DNA of 64,000 bases from positions 50,282-114,281 of the forward strand of contig NZ_VNHJ01000010.1 of the NCBI RefSeq assembly GCF_008124525.1, read 5' to 3'. Origin of the DNA: Oceanicella actignis (GTDB lineage Bacteria > Pseudomonadota > Alphaproteobacteria > Rhodobacterales > Rhodobacteraceae). The notes beneath the pieces are model-generated. The model did no database searches and had not been told where the DNA came from. It saw only the letters and a list, made by a program, of their open reading frames with translations. Shown here piece after piece: positions 8,720 to 18,534 of this stretch; within the stretch, counting starts at the first letter, position 1; every line of letters starts with the position of its first letter. A program made the translations under genes and the position numbers.

Positions 8720-10512
8720 GCTGCGCACCTGACTTGGCGGCCCGGTTCGACCTCGCGCAGCGGCGGCGCGCGGTCGCCCTCGTAGCGAAAGGGTTCGGGC
8801 CAGGTTTCGGGGTCGCCCGCGCCGCGCGCCACCGCCGCCAGGTCCAGCCTGCGGCCGGGATCGGGGGTGGGCGAGGCGGCGATGAGCGCCTTGGTGTAGG
8901 GGTGCCGCGGGTCGGCGAAGACGGCCGCGGCCGGCCCCTCTTCGACGACGCGGCCGCGGCGCATCACCGCCACGCGGTCGGCCAGATCGGCGACGACGGT
9001 CAGATCGTGGCTGATGAACAGGTAGCTCAGCCCCATCTCGTCGCGCAGCTGGCGCAGCAGGTCCAGCACCTGCGCCTGCACCGACACGTCCAGCGCCGAG
9101 GTCGGCTCGTCGCAGACCAGAAGCTCGGGCTGCAGCGCCAGCGCCCGCGCGATCGAGATGCGCTGGCGCTGCCCGCCCGAGAAGGCGTGGGGAAAGCGGC
9201 GCAGATGCTCGGGCGAGAGGCCGACCTTGCGCATCAGCTCGGCGGCGTGGGCGCGGCGCTCTTCGCGCGTGCCGATGCCGTGGATCTCGAGCGGCTCGGT
9301 GAGGATGTCGAGCACGCTCATCCGCGGCGAAAGCGCCGAATAGGGGTCCTGGAACACGATCTGCACCCGCCGGCGGAAGTCGCGCAGCTCGGCCCCGTCC
9401 AGCGCCGCCACGTCCAGCTCGCGCCCGTCGGCGCCGCGAAAGCCGATCTCGGCGCCGGGATCGGGGTCCTCGGCGCGCAGCATCAGCTTGGCGACGGTGG
9501 TCTTGCCCGAGCCGCTCTCGCCCACCAGGGCCAGCGTCTCGCCCCGGCCGATGGTCAGCGACACGTCCTGAACGGCGCGGATGACCGGCGGCGGCGCGCC
9601 GATGCCGCGCCGGCGCCCGCGATAGGTCTTGGACAGGTTGCGCGCCCAGAAGATCGGGTCGGCCGGCGCCGCCGAGGCCTCGGGGCGCGGCGCCGGAACA
9701 TGGGGCGCGGCCACGATCAGCGCGCGCGTGTAGCCATGGCGCGGGTCGGTCAGGATGGTCTCGCACGGGCCAGATTCCACCACCTTGCCCTTGCGCATGA
9801 CGGTCACCGAGTCGGCCATGTTGGCGACCACCCCCAGATCATGGGTGATCAGGATCATCGACATGCCCGTATCGTGCTGGAGCGTGCGGATCAGGTCCAG
9901 CACCTGCGCCTGGGTGGTGACGTCGAGCGCGGTGGTGGGCTCGTCGGCGATGACGAGGTCGGGCTCGCAGGCCATGGCCATGGCGATCATGGCGCGCTGG
10001 CGCAGGCCGCCCGACAGCTCGAACGGATAGGCCGACCAGGCGCGCTCGGGATCGGGGAAGCCGACCTGCTCGAACACCTCGAGGCAGCGCATGCGCGCCG
10101 CGTCGTTGCGCAGCTCGGTGTGCAGGCGCAGCGACTCGGACACCTGGTCGCCGATGGTGTGCAGCGGCGAGAGCGAGCTCATCGGCTCCTGGAAGATCAT
10201 GGCGATGCGCCCGCCGCGGATGCGCCGCAGCTCGGCCGGGCGCATGGCCAGAAGGTCGCGCGGCGCCTCGGGCAGCCCGCCCGCGCCGCGCGCGGCGAAC
10301 ATGGCGCGCCCGCCCAGAACCGACGCCCCGCGCGGCAGGATGCCGATCAGCGCCTTGCCCGTCAGCGTCTTGCCCGAGCCGCTTTCGCCGACAAGCGCCA
10401 GCGTCTCGCCATGGCGCAGCGTGAAGCCGACATCCTCGACGACGCGCAGGCGGGCGTCGCCGAACCCTATCGTCAGTCCTTCGAGCGCCAGAAGCGGCGT
10501 CGCCTTGACCAT
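8716..10512 (-). CDS. Dual-domain peptide ABC transporter ATPase (DppD-DppF fusion, YejF-like)
   Basis: 598 residues, two complete ABC ATPase domains in one chain. Walker A GESGSGKT occurs at about residues 42-49 and again in the second half; signature motifs are LSGGLRQR and FSGGQRQR; Walker B regions are [12 protein letters not shown] and [12 protein letters not shown]; both H-loops ([18 protein letters not shown]) are present. Each half ends with the oligopeptide-transporter extension ([16 protein letters not shown]). It energises the two permeases downstream. It is the first gene of the operon, ahead of the binding protein, which differs from the usual binding-protein-first order. Confidence 0.93.
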   Translation of the reverse strand: MVKATPLLALEGLTIGFGDARLRVVEDVGFTLRHGETLALVGESGSGKTLTGKALIGILPRGASVLGGRAMFAARGAGGLPEAPRDLLAMRPAELRRIRGGRIAMIFQEPMSSLSPLHTIGDQVSESLRLHTELRNDAARMRCLEVFEQVGFPDPERAWSAYPFELSGGLRQRAMIAMAMACEPDLVIADEPTTALDVTTQAQVLDLIRTLQHDTGMSMILITHDLGVVANMADSVTVMRKGKVVESGPCETILTDPRHGYTRALIVAAPHVPAPRPEASAAPADPIFWARNLSKTYRGRRRGIGAPPPVIRAVQDVSLTIGRGETLALVGESGSGKTTVAKLMLRAEDPDPGAEIGFRGADGRELDVAALDGAELRDFRRRVQIVFQDPYSALSPRMSVLDILTEPLEIHGIGTREERRAHAAELMRKVGLSPEHLRRFPHAFSGGQRQRISIARALALQPELLVCDEPTSALDVSVQAQVLDLLRQLRDEMGLSYLFISHDLTVVADLADRVAVMRRGRVVEEGPAAAVFADPRHPYTKALIAASPTPDPGRRLDLAAVARGAGDPETWPEPFRYEGDRAPPLREVEPGRQVRCAA

Positions 10513-10720
10513 GCCCCGTGACTCGCCCTCCCGCGATCGACCTTGCGGTCTTGTCGTTCCCGGCCCCGCGCGGGGCGCGGGGGCTTTGCGCCGAGCATGT
10601 CGCGCATCGGCCCGCGGGGCAACAGCGGCGAAGGATTTTTCCTGCGCGCGGCGCAGCTTTCGCGCCCCCGCCCGGCGCGGCGCCCGCGCGGCGGTGCGCC
10701 GGGCGGGCCGGCGCCCGCGG

Positions 10721-11509
10721 TCAGCGCCCCGCTTCGCGCGCGGCGGCGATGGCCTCTTCCAGCGTCTCGTCCAGAATGCGCAGCTCGCGCGGGCCGGAAA
10801 AGCGATGGTCGGCGCCCTTGACCAGCAACAGGCGGATGTCGGGCCCCTCGGCATGATCGAACAGGATGCGCGCGCGCTCGGGCGGCACGTCGACATCGGC
10901 CGAGCCCTGCAGCAGCCGCGTGGGGAAGGGCAGGGGCAGCGGAGCGCGCAGAACCAGATGGTCGCGCCCGTCCTCGATCAGGCGGCGCGTGATCACATAG
11001 GGCTCGTCGGAATACTCCGAGGGCAGCGCGACGCGGCCCGTGCGGGCCATCTCCTGGCGCTGGGCCTCGTCGAAGGCGGCCTCCATCCCGTCCAGCGTGA
11101 AGTCGGGCGCGGCGGCGATGCCGATCAGGGCGGCGACGCGCTCGGGCGCCTCGCGCGCCAGCAACAGCGCGATCCACCCGCCCATGGACGAGCCCACCAG
11201 CACCTGCGGCCCCTCGGTCAGGGCGGCGATGGCGTCGCGCGCGTCGCGCAGCCAGTCGCCGATGCAGCCATCCTCGAAGCGGCCCGAGCTTTGCCCGTGC
11301 CCGGTGTAGTCGAAGCGCAGGAAGGCGCGCCCGCGCGCGCGGCAGCGCTCTTCGAGAAAGGCGGCCTTGGTCCCGGTCATGTCCGAGCGGAAGCCGCCCA
11401 GAAACACCACCCCCGGCGCCCCCGCCCCGGCGTCGGGCGTGCGGCGATAGGCGATGCGCCGCCCGTCGGCGGTTTCGAGGAAGTCGGGCCGGTCTTCGGC
11501 GTCGGTCAT
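10721..11509 (-). CDS. Alpha/beta hydrolase (ABHD10/carboxylesterase-like)
   Basis: 262 residues, ATG at 11509 preceded by AAGGAG. The nucleophile elbow is GSSMGG (Ser about 108), with FDYTGHGQSSGRFEDG upstream as in ABHD10/palmitoyl-thioesterase-like hydrolases. Candidate acid in GSADVDVPP and general-base His in GADHRFSG complete the triad. No signal peptide, so it is cytoplasmic. It sits between the transporter operon (208 bp downstream, nothing recognisable in the gap) and a glycosyltransferase 45 bp upstream. Ester or thioester substrate unknown. Confidence 0.85.
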   Translation of the reverse strand: MTDAEDRPDFLETADGRRIAYRRTPDAGAGAPGVVFLGGFRSDMTGTKAAFLEERCRARGRAFLRFDYTGHGQSSGRFEDGCIGDWLRDARDAIAALTEGPQVLVGSSMGGWIALLLAREAPERVAALIGIAAAPDFTLDGMEAAFDEAQRQEMARTGRVALPSEYSDEPYVITRRLIEDGRDHLVLRAPLPLPFPTRLLQGSADVDVPPERARILFDHAEGPDIRLLLVKGADHRFSGPRELRILDETLEEAIAAAREAGR

Positions 11510-11554
11510 CTCGCGCTCCTTCTCGGTTGCGTTCCTTCTCTCGCGCGGGCCCGG

Positions 11555-12751
11555 TCAGCGCCGCCCGCGCTCGGCCAGAACCTGGCGGTAGACCTCGAGC
11601 GTCTGGGCCGTCAGGCGCCCGACGGTGTGTTCGCTGCGCACCCACGCGCTGGCGCGCGCGCCCATGGCGGCGCGGCGCTCGGGGGGCATGGTCATCAGCT
11701 CGAGCAGCGCGCGGGTCAGGTCCTCGACGTCGTTGCCGCGAAAGTTCAGCCCCGTCGCCTGATCCTCGGGCCAGCGCGGCGGGGCGCGCACCACCTCGAC
11801 CCCCGGCCCGATGTCGGACACCGCCACGGGCACGCCCATGGCCTGCGATTCGAGCATGGCGCGCTGGTAGCCCTCGGGGGCCGTCGCGGCCGAGACCGAG
11901 ATGTCGGCCGCCGCATAGGCCAGGGGCATGTCCTCGAGATGGCCGACGAAGCGCACCGCGTCCTCGAGCCCGAGGGCGCGGATGCGCGCGGCCACCTCGT
12001 CGCGATAGGCGGTCTTGCCCTGGTCGTCGCCGGCGAAGATCATCGCGAAGGGCGGCGCGCCGGGGTCGCGGCGCAGGCGCGCGGCGGCTTCGACCATCAG
12101 GTGCTGGCCCTTGCGGCGCGAGATGCGCCCCGCCAGCAGGATCGCCATGGTTCCCGGGCCGACGCCCCAGCTTTCGCGCAGGCGCGCCCGCGCGGCGGGG
12201 TCGATGCGCGCCGGGTCGAACCGCTCGGGGTCCACCGCGCGATGGATGACGACGATGCGCCCCTCGGGCGGGGCGTGATGGCGGCGGATGTCCTCGGCGA
12301 TCCACTCGGACACGGCGATGACGCGGTCGGCGCGGGCCATGACGCCGTTGTAGAAGTTCTTGAGCCGGTTCTGCGCCCGGTAGCCGCTGTGATAGGTGGC
12401 GACGAAGGCGCAGCCGGTCAGCCGCGCGGCCAGAAGGCAGCTCCAGGCCGGGGCGCGGCTGCGCGCGTGGATCACCTGAACGCCGTTGGCGCGGCAAAAG
12501 CGCGCGATGCGCAGCGCGTTGGCCAGGATGCGCGCGGGGTTCTTCGTCGCCACCGGCGCCGTCACATGCGTCGCCCCCGCGCGCTCGAGCGCCGCGACCA
12601 TGCGCCCGCCCTCGGACATGACGAAGGCGCGCCCGCCGGCCCGGGTCAGGGCCTCGGCGACCTGAAGCGCGCCCAGCTCGGCGCCGCCGGACTTCATCGC
12701 CGGAATCACCTGAAGCACCGTCGGCGGCGCGTTCTCTGCTCGATCGGTCAT
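11555..12751 (-). CDS. GT4-type glycosyltransferase
   Basis: 398 residues. The chosen ATG at 12751 has GGGAGAGG just upstream; a longer in-frame extension is Arg-rich and non-conserved. N-terminal VLQVIPAMKSGGAELGALQVAE is a typical GT4 acceptor-side glycine motif; the donor side has AGRISRRKGQHLMVEAAARL and APEGYQRAMLESQAMGVPVAVS, including the EGYQRAMLE variant seen in lipopolysaccharide-core type GT4 enzymes. Probably adds a hexose to LPS or another surface glycan on the cytoplasmic face; acceptor unknown. Confidence 0.87.
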   Translation of the reverse strand: MTDRAENAPPTVLQVIPAMKSGGAELGALQVAEALTRAGGRAFVMSEGGRMVAALERAGATHVTAPVATKNPARILANALRIARFCRANGVQVIHARSRAPAWSCLLAARLTGCAFVATYHSGYRAQNRLKNFYNGVMARADRVIAVSEWIAEDIRRHHAPPEGRIVVIHRAVDPERFDPARIDPAARARLRESWGVGPGTMAILLAGRISRRKGQHLMVEAAARLRRDPGAPPFAMIFAGDDQGKTAYRDEVAARIRALGLEDAVRFVGHLEDMPLAYAAADISVSAATAPEGYQRAMLESQAMGVPVAVSDIGPGVEVVRAPPRWPEDQATGLNFRGNDVEDLTRALLELMTMPPERRAAMGARASAWVRSEHTVGRLTAQTLEVYRQVLAERGRR

Positions 12752-13112
12752 GCGCCTCTCCCGCCATCGGGCGCGGCCGGCCCGGCCCCGCCTGCCGCAA
12801 GGCCATAGCCCATGCGCGGCGGGCGCGTCCATGGGGCGAAGGCGAATCCGGGCCCCTGCGCCGCATGATCGGCGCGCCGCCCCCCGATCGGTCGCGGACG
12901 GGGGCGCCGCCTTGTGGCGCGGGCGAAGGCGGGGCGAGGGACGGGCGCCCGGGCGGCGGCGCCGGGCGGCGGGCCTTCGCCCCCTCGGCGGCTCGACGCG
13001 GGCGCGGGGCCCGGGCTGCCCGCTCGACCGGCCCGCCGGCGCTCGCGCACCCGCCTTCGCCGCTTCGCACCGGGGCCCGCGTCCATCGCGGCGCCGGCCC
13101 TCGCGCCCGCGT
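12752..13112. other. Intergenic, no feature recognised
   Basis: 361 bp of very GC-rich DNA upstream of the glycosyltransferase and downstream of the enoyl-CoA hydratase-like gene. Open frames here are shadows rich in Arg/Ala/Pro without family features. I see no tRNA, strong hairpin or clear promoter. Confidence 0.5.
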
Positions 13113-13877
13113 TCAGCCGAGCTTCGAGAAATCGGGCGGGCGGCGCTCCATGAACGCGGCGAAGGCCTCGCGCGCCTCGGCCGACATGAGCCGCTCGCCG
13201 AAGATCGCGCTTTCGCGTCCGATGCGCTCGAGCAGCGCGTCCGAGTCGCGCATCAGCGCCTTGGTCGCCGCCACCGCGCCGCGCGGCAGGCGGGCGATGC
13301 GCCGGCAGGCCTCGCGCGCCGCCTCGTCGAGGCGCTCGGCGGGCAGGGCGCGGTTGGCCACGCCCAGCCGCGCCGCCTCGGCGCCCGACAGCGCCTCGCC
13401 CAGCACGAACATCTCGAAGGCGCGGGCATGCCCGATGCGCGCGGGCAACAGGATCGAGGACGCCGCCTCGGGCGTCAGGCCCAGCCCCACGAAGGGCGTG
13501 GACAGGCGCGCATCCTCGGCGACGAACACCAGGTCGCAGTGCAGCAGCATCGTCGTGCCCAGGCCCACCGCCACGCCCGGCACGGCGGCGACCAGCGGCT
13601 TGCGCGCCGCGGCCAGCTTCTGGATGAACACGCCGGCCAGGGGCGGGCGCCCGCTGGCGGCGGCGGCGGCGAAATCGGCGATGTCGTTGCCCGCGGTGAA
13701 GTCGGGCCCGCTCGAGCGGAACAGCGCCACGCGCGCCGCGTCGTCGGCGTCGAGGCGGTCCATCGCCTCGTTCATCGCCGCATACATCGCCTGCGAAAGG
13801 GCGTTCTTCTTGTCGGGGCGGTCCAGCGTGATCTCCATCACGCCGTCCTCGAGGACGACCTTCACATGTTCGCTCAT
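13113..13877 (-). CDS. Enoyl-CoA hydratase/isomerase family protein
   Basis: 254 residues, crotonase fold, cytoplasmic acyl-CoA enzyme. Start at ATG 13877 (MSEHVKVVLEDGVM) with CAGGAG upstream. Oxyanion-hole regions are FTAGNDIADF and AAVPGVAVGLGTTMLL. The catalytic stretch FVGLGLTPEAASS resembles delta3-delta2-enoyl-CoA isomerases (ECI2/PECI-like) more than classical crotonase, so double-bond isomerisation in the beta-oxidation of unsaturated fatty acids is the favoured role. It stands alone, with unrelated neighbours. Confidence 0.85.
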   Translation of the reverse strand: MSEHVKVVLEDGVMEITLDRPDKKNALSQAMYAAMNEAMDRLDADDAARVALFRSSGPDFTAGNDIADFAAAAASGRPPLAGVFIQKLAAARKPLVAAVPGVAVGLGTTMLLHCDLVFVAEDARLSTPFVGLGLTPEAASSILLPARIGHARAFEMFVLGEALSGAEAARLGVANRALPAERLDEAAREACRRIARLPRGAVAATKALMRDSDALLERIGRESAIFGERLMSAEAREAFAAFMERRPPDFSKLG

Positions 13878-14056
13878 CGCTTGCTCCTGCTCTGCTTCGC
13901 GGGCGCCGCGGCGGTCGGGCGCGCGGCCCGGCCATGCGCGCGCGGCGCGGCGCGGCCTTGCGCGCGGGCGTGCGCCCCGCGGCTTTCGGCGCCAGCCGAG
14001 CACGGCGCGGGCGCGCGCGCAACCGCGACGTGGCGGCGCCCGGCGGCGCGCGCCGC

Positions 14057-14084
14057 TTGACTTCGCCGCGCCCCCTCATAAGGT
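14057..14084 (+). promoter_or_regulatory. Probable sigma70 promoter of thrS
   Basis: TTGACT (14057-14062), 16-bp spacer, TAAGGT (14079-14084), about 50 bp before the thrS start. The -35 is close to consensus and the -10 moderate. No T-box or leader peptide is visible between it and the gene. Confidence 0.5.
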
Positions 14085-14135
14085 GCGCCCGACCGCCCGG
14101 AGACCGGCTCCGGGCCGCATTCCGGAGATCGCAAG

Positions 14136-16103
14136 ATGGACGACGCGCGCGCTTCCCGCATGGTGACCCTCACCCTGCCCGACGGCGCCGCGCGGACCTA
14201 TCCCGCCGGCGTGACCGCGGCCGACGTGGCGAAGGACATCTCGAAATCGCTGGCCAAGGCGGCGCTGGCCGCGCGCGTGGACGGCGAGCTGGTCGACCTG
14301 TCGCGCCCCATCGAGCGCGACGCGCGGCTCGAGATCGTCACCATCGAGGACGACGCCGCGCTGGAGCTGATCCGTCACGACCTGGCGCACATCATGGCCC
14401 GCGCGGTGCAGGAGCTGTGGCCCGACGTCAAGGTCACCATCGGCCCGGTGGTCGAGCACGGCTGGTATTACGACTTCGACCGCGCCGAGCCCTTCACCCC
14501 CGCCGATCTGGAGCTGATCGAGAAGCGCATGCGCGAGATCATCGCCCGCCGCGACCCGGTCCGCACCGAGGTCTGGGACCGCGAGCGCGCCATCCGCTTC
14601 TACGAAGAGAACGACGAGCCCTACAAGGTCGAGCTGGTCGGCATGATCCCCGAGGGCGAGCCGATCCGCATGTATTGGCACGGCGACTGGCAGGATCTGT
14701 GCCGCGGCCCGCACCTGGTCCATACGGGGCAGGTTCCCGCCGACGGCTTCAAGCTGACCCATGTCGCGGGCGCCTACTGGCGCGGCGATCACCGCAACAA
14801 GATGCTCCAGCGCATCTACGGGGTGGGCTTCCGCTCGCGCAAGGACCTGAAGGCCTATCTCGACATGCTCGAGGAGGCCGCCCGCCGCGACCATCGGCGC
14901 CTTGGGCGCGAGATGGAGCTCTTCCACATGCAGGAAGAGGCGCCGGGCATGGTCTTCTGGCACCCCAGGGGATGGACGGTCTACCGCACCTTGCAGGACT
15001 ACATGCGCCGGCGCCTCGACGCCGCCGGCTACAAGGAGATCCGCACCCCCGAGGTGGTGGACCGCAAGCTGTGGGAGGCCTCGGGGCACTGGGACAAATA
15101 CCGTGAGAACATGTTCATCACGGAGATCGACGAGGAGCACGCCAACGAAAAGCGCGTGAACGCCCTCAAGCCCATGAACTGCCCGTGCCATGTGCAGGTG
15201 TTCAACCAGGGGCTCAAATCCTATCGCGACCTGCCGCTGCGCCTGGCCGAATTCGGCTCGTGCCACCGCTACGAAAGCTCGGGCTCGATGCACGGGCTGA
15301 TGCGCGTGCGCGGCTTCGTGCAGGACGACGCGCACATCTTCTGCACCGAGGACCAGATCGAGCAGGAAACCGCCGCCTTCATCTCGCTGCTGGGCTCGGT
15401 CTATCGCGACCTGGGCTTCGAGAGCTTCGACATCAAGTTCTCGACCCGCCCCGAGGTGCGCGCCGGCTCGGACGAGATCTGGGACAAGGCCGAGGCCGCG
15501 CTCGAGGCGGCGGTGCGCAAGGTGACCGACGATTTCGAGATCGACCCCGGCGAGGGCGCCTTCTACGGCCCCAAGCTGGACTTCAAGCTGACCGACGCCA
15601 TCGGGCGCGAGTGGCAGTGCGGCACCTTCCAGTGCGACTTCGTGCTGCCCGAGCGGCTGGGCGCCGAGTATGTGGGCGCCGACGACAAGCGTCACCGCCC
15701 GGTCATGTTGCACCGCGCCATCCTGGGCAGCTTCGAGCGCTTCATCGGCATCCTGATCGAGAACCACGCCGGCCGCTTCCCGATGTGGCTGGCGCCGGTG
15801 CAGGCGGTGGTGGCCACCATCACCTCGGACGCCGACGATTATGCGCGCGAGGTCGCGGCCACGCTGCGCGCCGCCGGGCTGCGGGTCGAGACCGATCTGC
15901 GCAACGAGAAGATCAACTACAAGGTCCGCGAGCACTCGCTGGCCAAGACGCCCGCCATCATCGCCGTCGGCCGGCAGGAGGTCGAGAACCGCGCCGTCGC
16001 CGTGCGTCGCCTGGGCGAGAAGGGGCAGCGCGTCATGCCCCTGGCCGAGGCGGCCGCCGCCCTGGCCGAAGAGGCCACGCCCCCCGACCTGCGCCGCGCC
16101 TGA
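14136..16103 (+). CDS. thrS: Threonyl-tRNA synthetase
   Basis: 655 residues, full length. Order: N-terminal TGS domain (about 9-70), editing domain with the HxxxH-type motif [11 protein letters not shown], class II catalytic core and C-terminal anticodon-binding domain (from about 555). The zinc Cys is in [10 protein letters not shown], motif 2 is [17 protein letters not shown], motif 3 contains [14 protein letters not shown]. It charges tRNA-Thr in the cytoplasm. I used ATG 14136 (GGAG eight bases upstream); ATG 14160, which starts directly on the TGS domain, is a possible alternative. Confidence 0.97.
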   Translation: MDDARASRMVTLTLPDGAARTYPAGVTAADVAKDISKSLAKAALAARVDGELVDLSRPIERDARLEIVTIEDDAALELIRHDLAHIMARAVQELWPDVKVTIGPVVEHGWYYDFDRAEPFTPADLELIEKRMREIIARRDPVRTEVWDRERAIRFYEENDEPYKVELVGMIPEGEPIRMYWHGDWQDLCRGPHLVHTGQVPADGFKLTHVAGAYWRGDHRNKMLQRIYGVGFRSRKDLKAYLDMLEEAARRDHRRLGREMELFHMQEEAPGMVFWHPRGWTVYRTLQDYMRRRLDAAGYKEIRTPEVVDRKLWEASGHWDKYRENMFITEIDEEHANEKRVNALKPMNCPCHVQVFNQGLKSYRDLPLRLAEFGSCHRYESSGSMHGLMRVRGFVQDDAHIFCTEDQIEQETAAFISLLGSVYRDLGFESFDIKFSTRPEVRAGSDEIWDKAEAALEAAVRKVTDDFEIDPGEGAFYGPKLDFKLTDAIGREWQCGTFQCDFVLPERLGAEYVGADDKRHRPVMLHRAILGSFERFIGILIENHAGRFPMWLAPVQAVVATITSDADDYAREVAATLRAAGLRVETDLRNEKINYKVREHSLAKTPAIIAVGRQEVENRAVAVRRLGEKGQRVMPLAEAAAALAEEATPPDLRRA

Positions 16104-16548
16104 CCGCGCGGCGGCGACGCGCGGATCCGGCGGACGGGCGCGCCCGCTTCAGGCCGCGATCCGCGCCGCGGCGTCAGGCCGGGGGCGGGCGTCTTGCCCC
16201 GGGCGGCGGCGGGAGGCTCCGCGTTGTCTAGCGCTGCGTCGCAAGGGGCGGCCGTTCTTCCTCAGGGCGCCGGAGCCCTCGGCGGCGCCGCGCCTGCGCC
16301 CCAGGCGCCGCCGCGCCGACCGCCGCGCAAGATCCGGCACAAGGCCCGGCCGCCGGCCGCGCCGATCCGTGCGGGCGGGGCGGCGAGGCAATGCGCGGCG
16401 GAACGGGGCGCGCCGCGCCCATGCGCGCGTCGGCGCGTTGCCGCCGGGGGCTGCGCTTGACCGCGCCGCCGCTTTCGGGCAGGCACGAAGGCGCGCGCCC
16501 GCCTCAAGGCGGCGGCGCGCGCGCGTAACCAATCGGGGAGCGGCGTTC
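16104..16548. other. Intergenic, no feature recognised
   Basis: 445 bp between thrS and the GT-C-like gene. Extremely GC-rich; only Arg/Ala/Pro shadow frames on both strands. No RNA gene, clear terminator or promoter could be picked out. Confidence 0.5.
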
Positions 16549-18078
16549 ATGTCCAGCGCATCCCATCCCGCGACGCCGCCGGCCGCGTCGGCGCGGCGCG
16601 ACGGCGCCTTCGCCGCGGCGGGCGCGATCTTTCTGGCGCTGACCGCGGCTGCGGCGGCCTGGCATCTGCGCCGCCTTGGCGCGCCGGCCTGGCCGCTGGA
16701 CGACGCCTACATCACCCTGCACAACGCCCGCGCGCTGATCGAGGGCGACCCCTCCTTTCCCGGCGTTCCGGCCCTGTTCGGCGCGACAAGCCTTCTGCAC
16801 ACGCTGGCCGTCGCCGCGGGGCATCTGGCCGGAAGCGCCGAGTGGGCCTTGTGGGCGCTGAGCTGGGCGGCGGTGGCGCTGTCGGGGCTGGGCGTTCTGG
16901 CGGCGGGCCGGGCGCTGGGCCTTGGCGCGGGCTGGAGCCTGGCGCTGGCGCTGGCGGCGGTGTTCGCGGGGCGCTTCTACTACGTGATGCTCAACGGGCT
17001 CGAGACCGGCTGGGTCTTCGCCATCGTCATCTGGATGCTGGCGCTGGCGGCGCGCGATCCCTTCTCGCGCGGGGCGGCGCTCTTGTGCGGCCTGGCGCCT
17101 TTCGTGCGGCCCGAGCTCGGCGCGGTCTCGGCGGCGCTGATGCTGGGCATGCTGAGCGACGCGCGGCGCGAGGGACGGCGCGCCGAGGCGCTGCGCGCGC
17201 TGGCCTGGTGCGTGGCGCCGGCCTCGGCGCTGCTGGCGGCGCAGTGGAGCCTGTCGGGCGCGCCGCTGCCGCGCACCGGCTTTGCCAAGCGGGCCTTCTT
17301 CGCCCAGCCGCAACTGGGCCCGTGGATTCCGAGGGCCTACTTCGCGGCCAAGGCGTTGGAGTTCATTGCGGGAACCAGCGGCCTCATGCTGGCCCTGGCG
17401 GCGGCGCGCGGGCCCGTCGCGCGGCGCGCCACGCTGGCGGCGCTGGCGCTCATCGCGGCGATGGCGGCGCTCTACCCGGTCGTCTCGATCCAGAACGGCA
17501 AGCGGCTGCTGTGGGTCTTTCTGCCCATCGCGGCCTTCGCGCTGGCCTCGCGCGCCGCATCGGGGCGCGGCGCGGTCCCGGCGCGCGTCTTCATCGCACT
17601 GGCGCTGGCGGCGACGGCGGCGGGGTTTTTCTTCAAGGCCCCGATCGATCTGCGGCTGATCGGCGACCAGCGCGCGCGCCTTCAGGCGACGGCGCGCTGG
17701 ATCGAGCGCAACCTCGATCCCTCGGCGCCGCTACTGCTGCACGATGTGGGCCATGTCGCCTGGGCGACCGACCTGCCGCTGGTGGACCTGGTGGGTCTCA
17801 AGACCCCGTTCAGCCAGAAGGTGCACGCCCGCCTGACGGCCCGGCGCGGCCCCGAGGCGGTTCCCGAGGCGACCGAGATCATCGCCCGGCGCTTTGGCGC
17901 GCGCACCATGCTCACGCTCGAGGACTGGGAGGCGGGGTTCCGCTTCGCCGAGGGGCTGCGTGCGCGCGGCTGGCGCGTGACGCGGCTGTCGCACGAGAAT
18001 CTGGGCGGCTATGTTTTTCATGCCATCGTCCCGCCCGAAGAGGCGGCGGGCGGCGCGACGGAGGAGGATGCGCGATGA
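16549..18078 (+). CDS. Polytopic membrane protein, GT-C glycosyltransferase-like
   Basis: 509 residues, start at ATG 16549 with GGGGAG upstream. About ten hydrophobic segments; after TM1 comes an acidic loop PLDDAYITLHNARALIEG, the position of the catalytic Asp pair in GT-C enzymes that use polyprenyl-phosphate sugars. The C-terminal about 130 residues are soluble and periplasmic in prediction (LLLHDVGHVAWATDLPLVD and onward), a layout seen in bacterial arabinosyl/mannosyl-transferase-like proteins of unknown specificity. Translationally coupled (ATGA) to the small membrane protein downstream. Sugar and acceptor unknown. Confidence 0.7.
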   Translation: MSSASHPATPPAASARRDGAFAAAGAIFLALTAAAAAWHLRRLGAPAWPLDDAYITLHNARALIEGDPSFPGVPALFGATSLLHTLAVAAGHLAGSAEWALWALSWAAVALSGLGVLAAGRALGLGAGWSLALALAAVFAGRFYYVMLNGLETGWVFAIVIWMLALAARDPFSRGAALLCGLAPFVRPELGAVSAALMLGMLSDARREGRRAEALRALAWCVAPASALLAAQWSLSGAPLPRTGFAKRAFFAQPQLGPWIPRAYFAAKALEFIAGTSGLMLALAAARGPVARRATLAALALIAAMAALYPVVSIQNGKRLLWVFLPIAAFALASRAASGRGAVPARVFIALALAATAAGFFFKAPIDLRLIGDQRARLQATARWIERNLDPSAPLLLHDVGHVAWATDLPLVDLVGLKTPFSQKVHARLTARRGPEAVPEATEIIARRFGARTMLTLEDWEAGFRFAEGLRARGWRVTRLSHENLGGYVFHAIVPPEEAAGGATEEDAR

Positions 18079-18395
18079 TCCTGCGCCTTGGGGGGCTGCT
18101 GCTGATCGGCCTGGCGGCGACGCTGGCCGCGCTGGACCTGACCGAGCAGGGCGGCGGGGCCGGGCGCGGCGCGTTCCGTTCGCTGGGCGAGTTCTGGTTC
18201 GCCGTCCACCGCGAAAGCCTGATCGGGTTGCAGTCGGGCATCGAGAACCGCGCCGATCCCGCGATATGGGCCGCGATCGAGCCGGCGCTGCATCTGCCCG
18301 CCGCGCCGGTTCTGGGGGCGGCGGGGGTGGTCCTGCTGGCGCTGGGCATGGCGCTGAAGATCCGCCGAGCGCACAAGCGGGCGCGCCGCATCTGA
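18075..18395 (+). CDS. Small two-helix membrane protein, function unknown
   Basis: 106 residues, overlapping the GT-C-like gene by ATGA. Hydrophobic segments at about residues 3-20 (LRLGGLLLIGLAATLAAL) and 76-95 (APVLGAAGVVLLALGMALK), separated by a loop of about 55 residues containing SLGEFWFAVHRESLIGLQSG. This FWF-x-H-x-SL pattern is reminiscent of small proteins next to envelope glycosyltransferases, but I do not recognise the family. The coupling suggests a partner of the upstream protein. Its stop codon lies in the first unit of a 30-bp tandem repeat. Confidence 0.7.
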   Translation: MILRLGGLLLIGLAATLAALDLTEQGGGAGRGAFRSLGEFWFAVHRESLIGLQSGIENRADPAIWAAIEPALHLPAAPVLGAAGVVLLALGMALKIRRAHKRARRI

Positions 18396-18462
18396 CGCGG
18401 CGCCATCCTGCACGGGGCCATCCGACGCGGCGCCATCCTGCACGGGGCCATCCGACGCGGGG
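18391..18462. repeat. 30-bp tandem repeat, 2.4 copies, beginning at a stop codon
   Basis: Units 18391-18420 and 18421-18450 differ at one base (TCTGACGCGG versus TCCGACGCGG), followed by a 12-bp partial third unit. The TGA of the small membrane protein (18393-18395) is inside the first unit. Confidence 0.9.
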
Positions 18463-18534
18463 CCTGGGGCGCGGCGCTGCGGGCCGGGCGCGTCGCGCGG
18501 GACCGGGGCCGTGCGTCGTCCGGCGCGGGCCGGC

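Noticed and set aside
6098..8785. Plus-strand frame of 895 codons over the binding-protein and permease genes
   Set aside because: Composition is dominated by Arg, Val, Gln and His in the pattern of an antisense shadow; the minus-strand genes are clear family members.
12766..13070. Additional coding sequence upstream of the glycosyltransferase at 11555-12751
   Set aside because: The extension is Arg/Ala/Gly-rich, lacks a ribosome site and lies before a well-placed ATG with GGGAGAGG.
13878..14135. T-box or leader peptide before thrS
   Set aside because: No T-box consensus and no threonine-rich short frame; only a plain promoter is visible.
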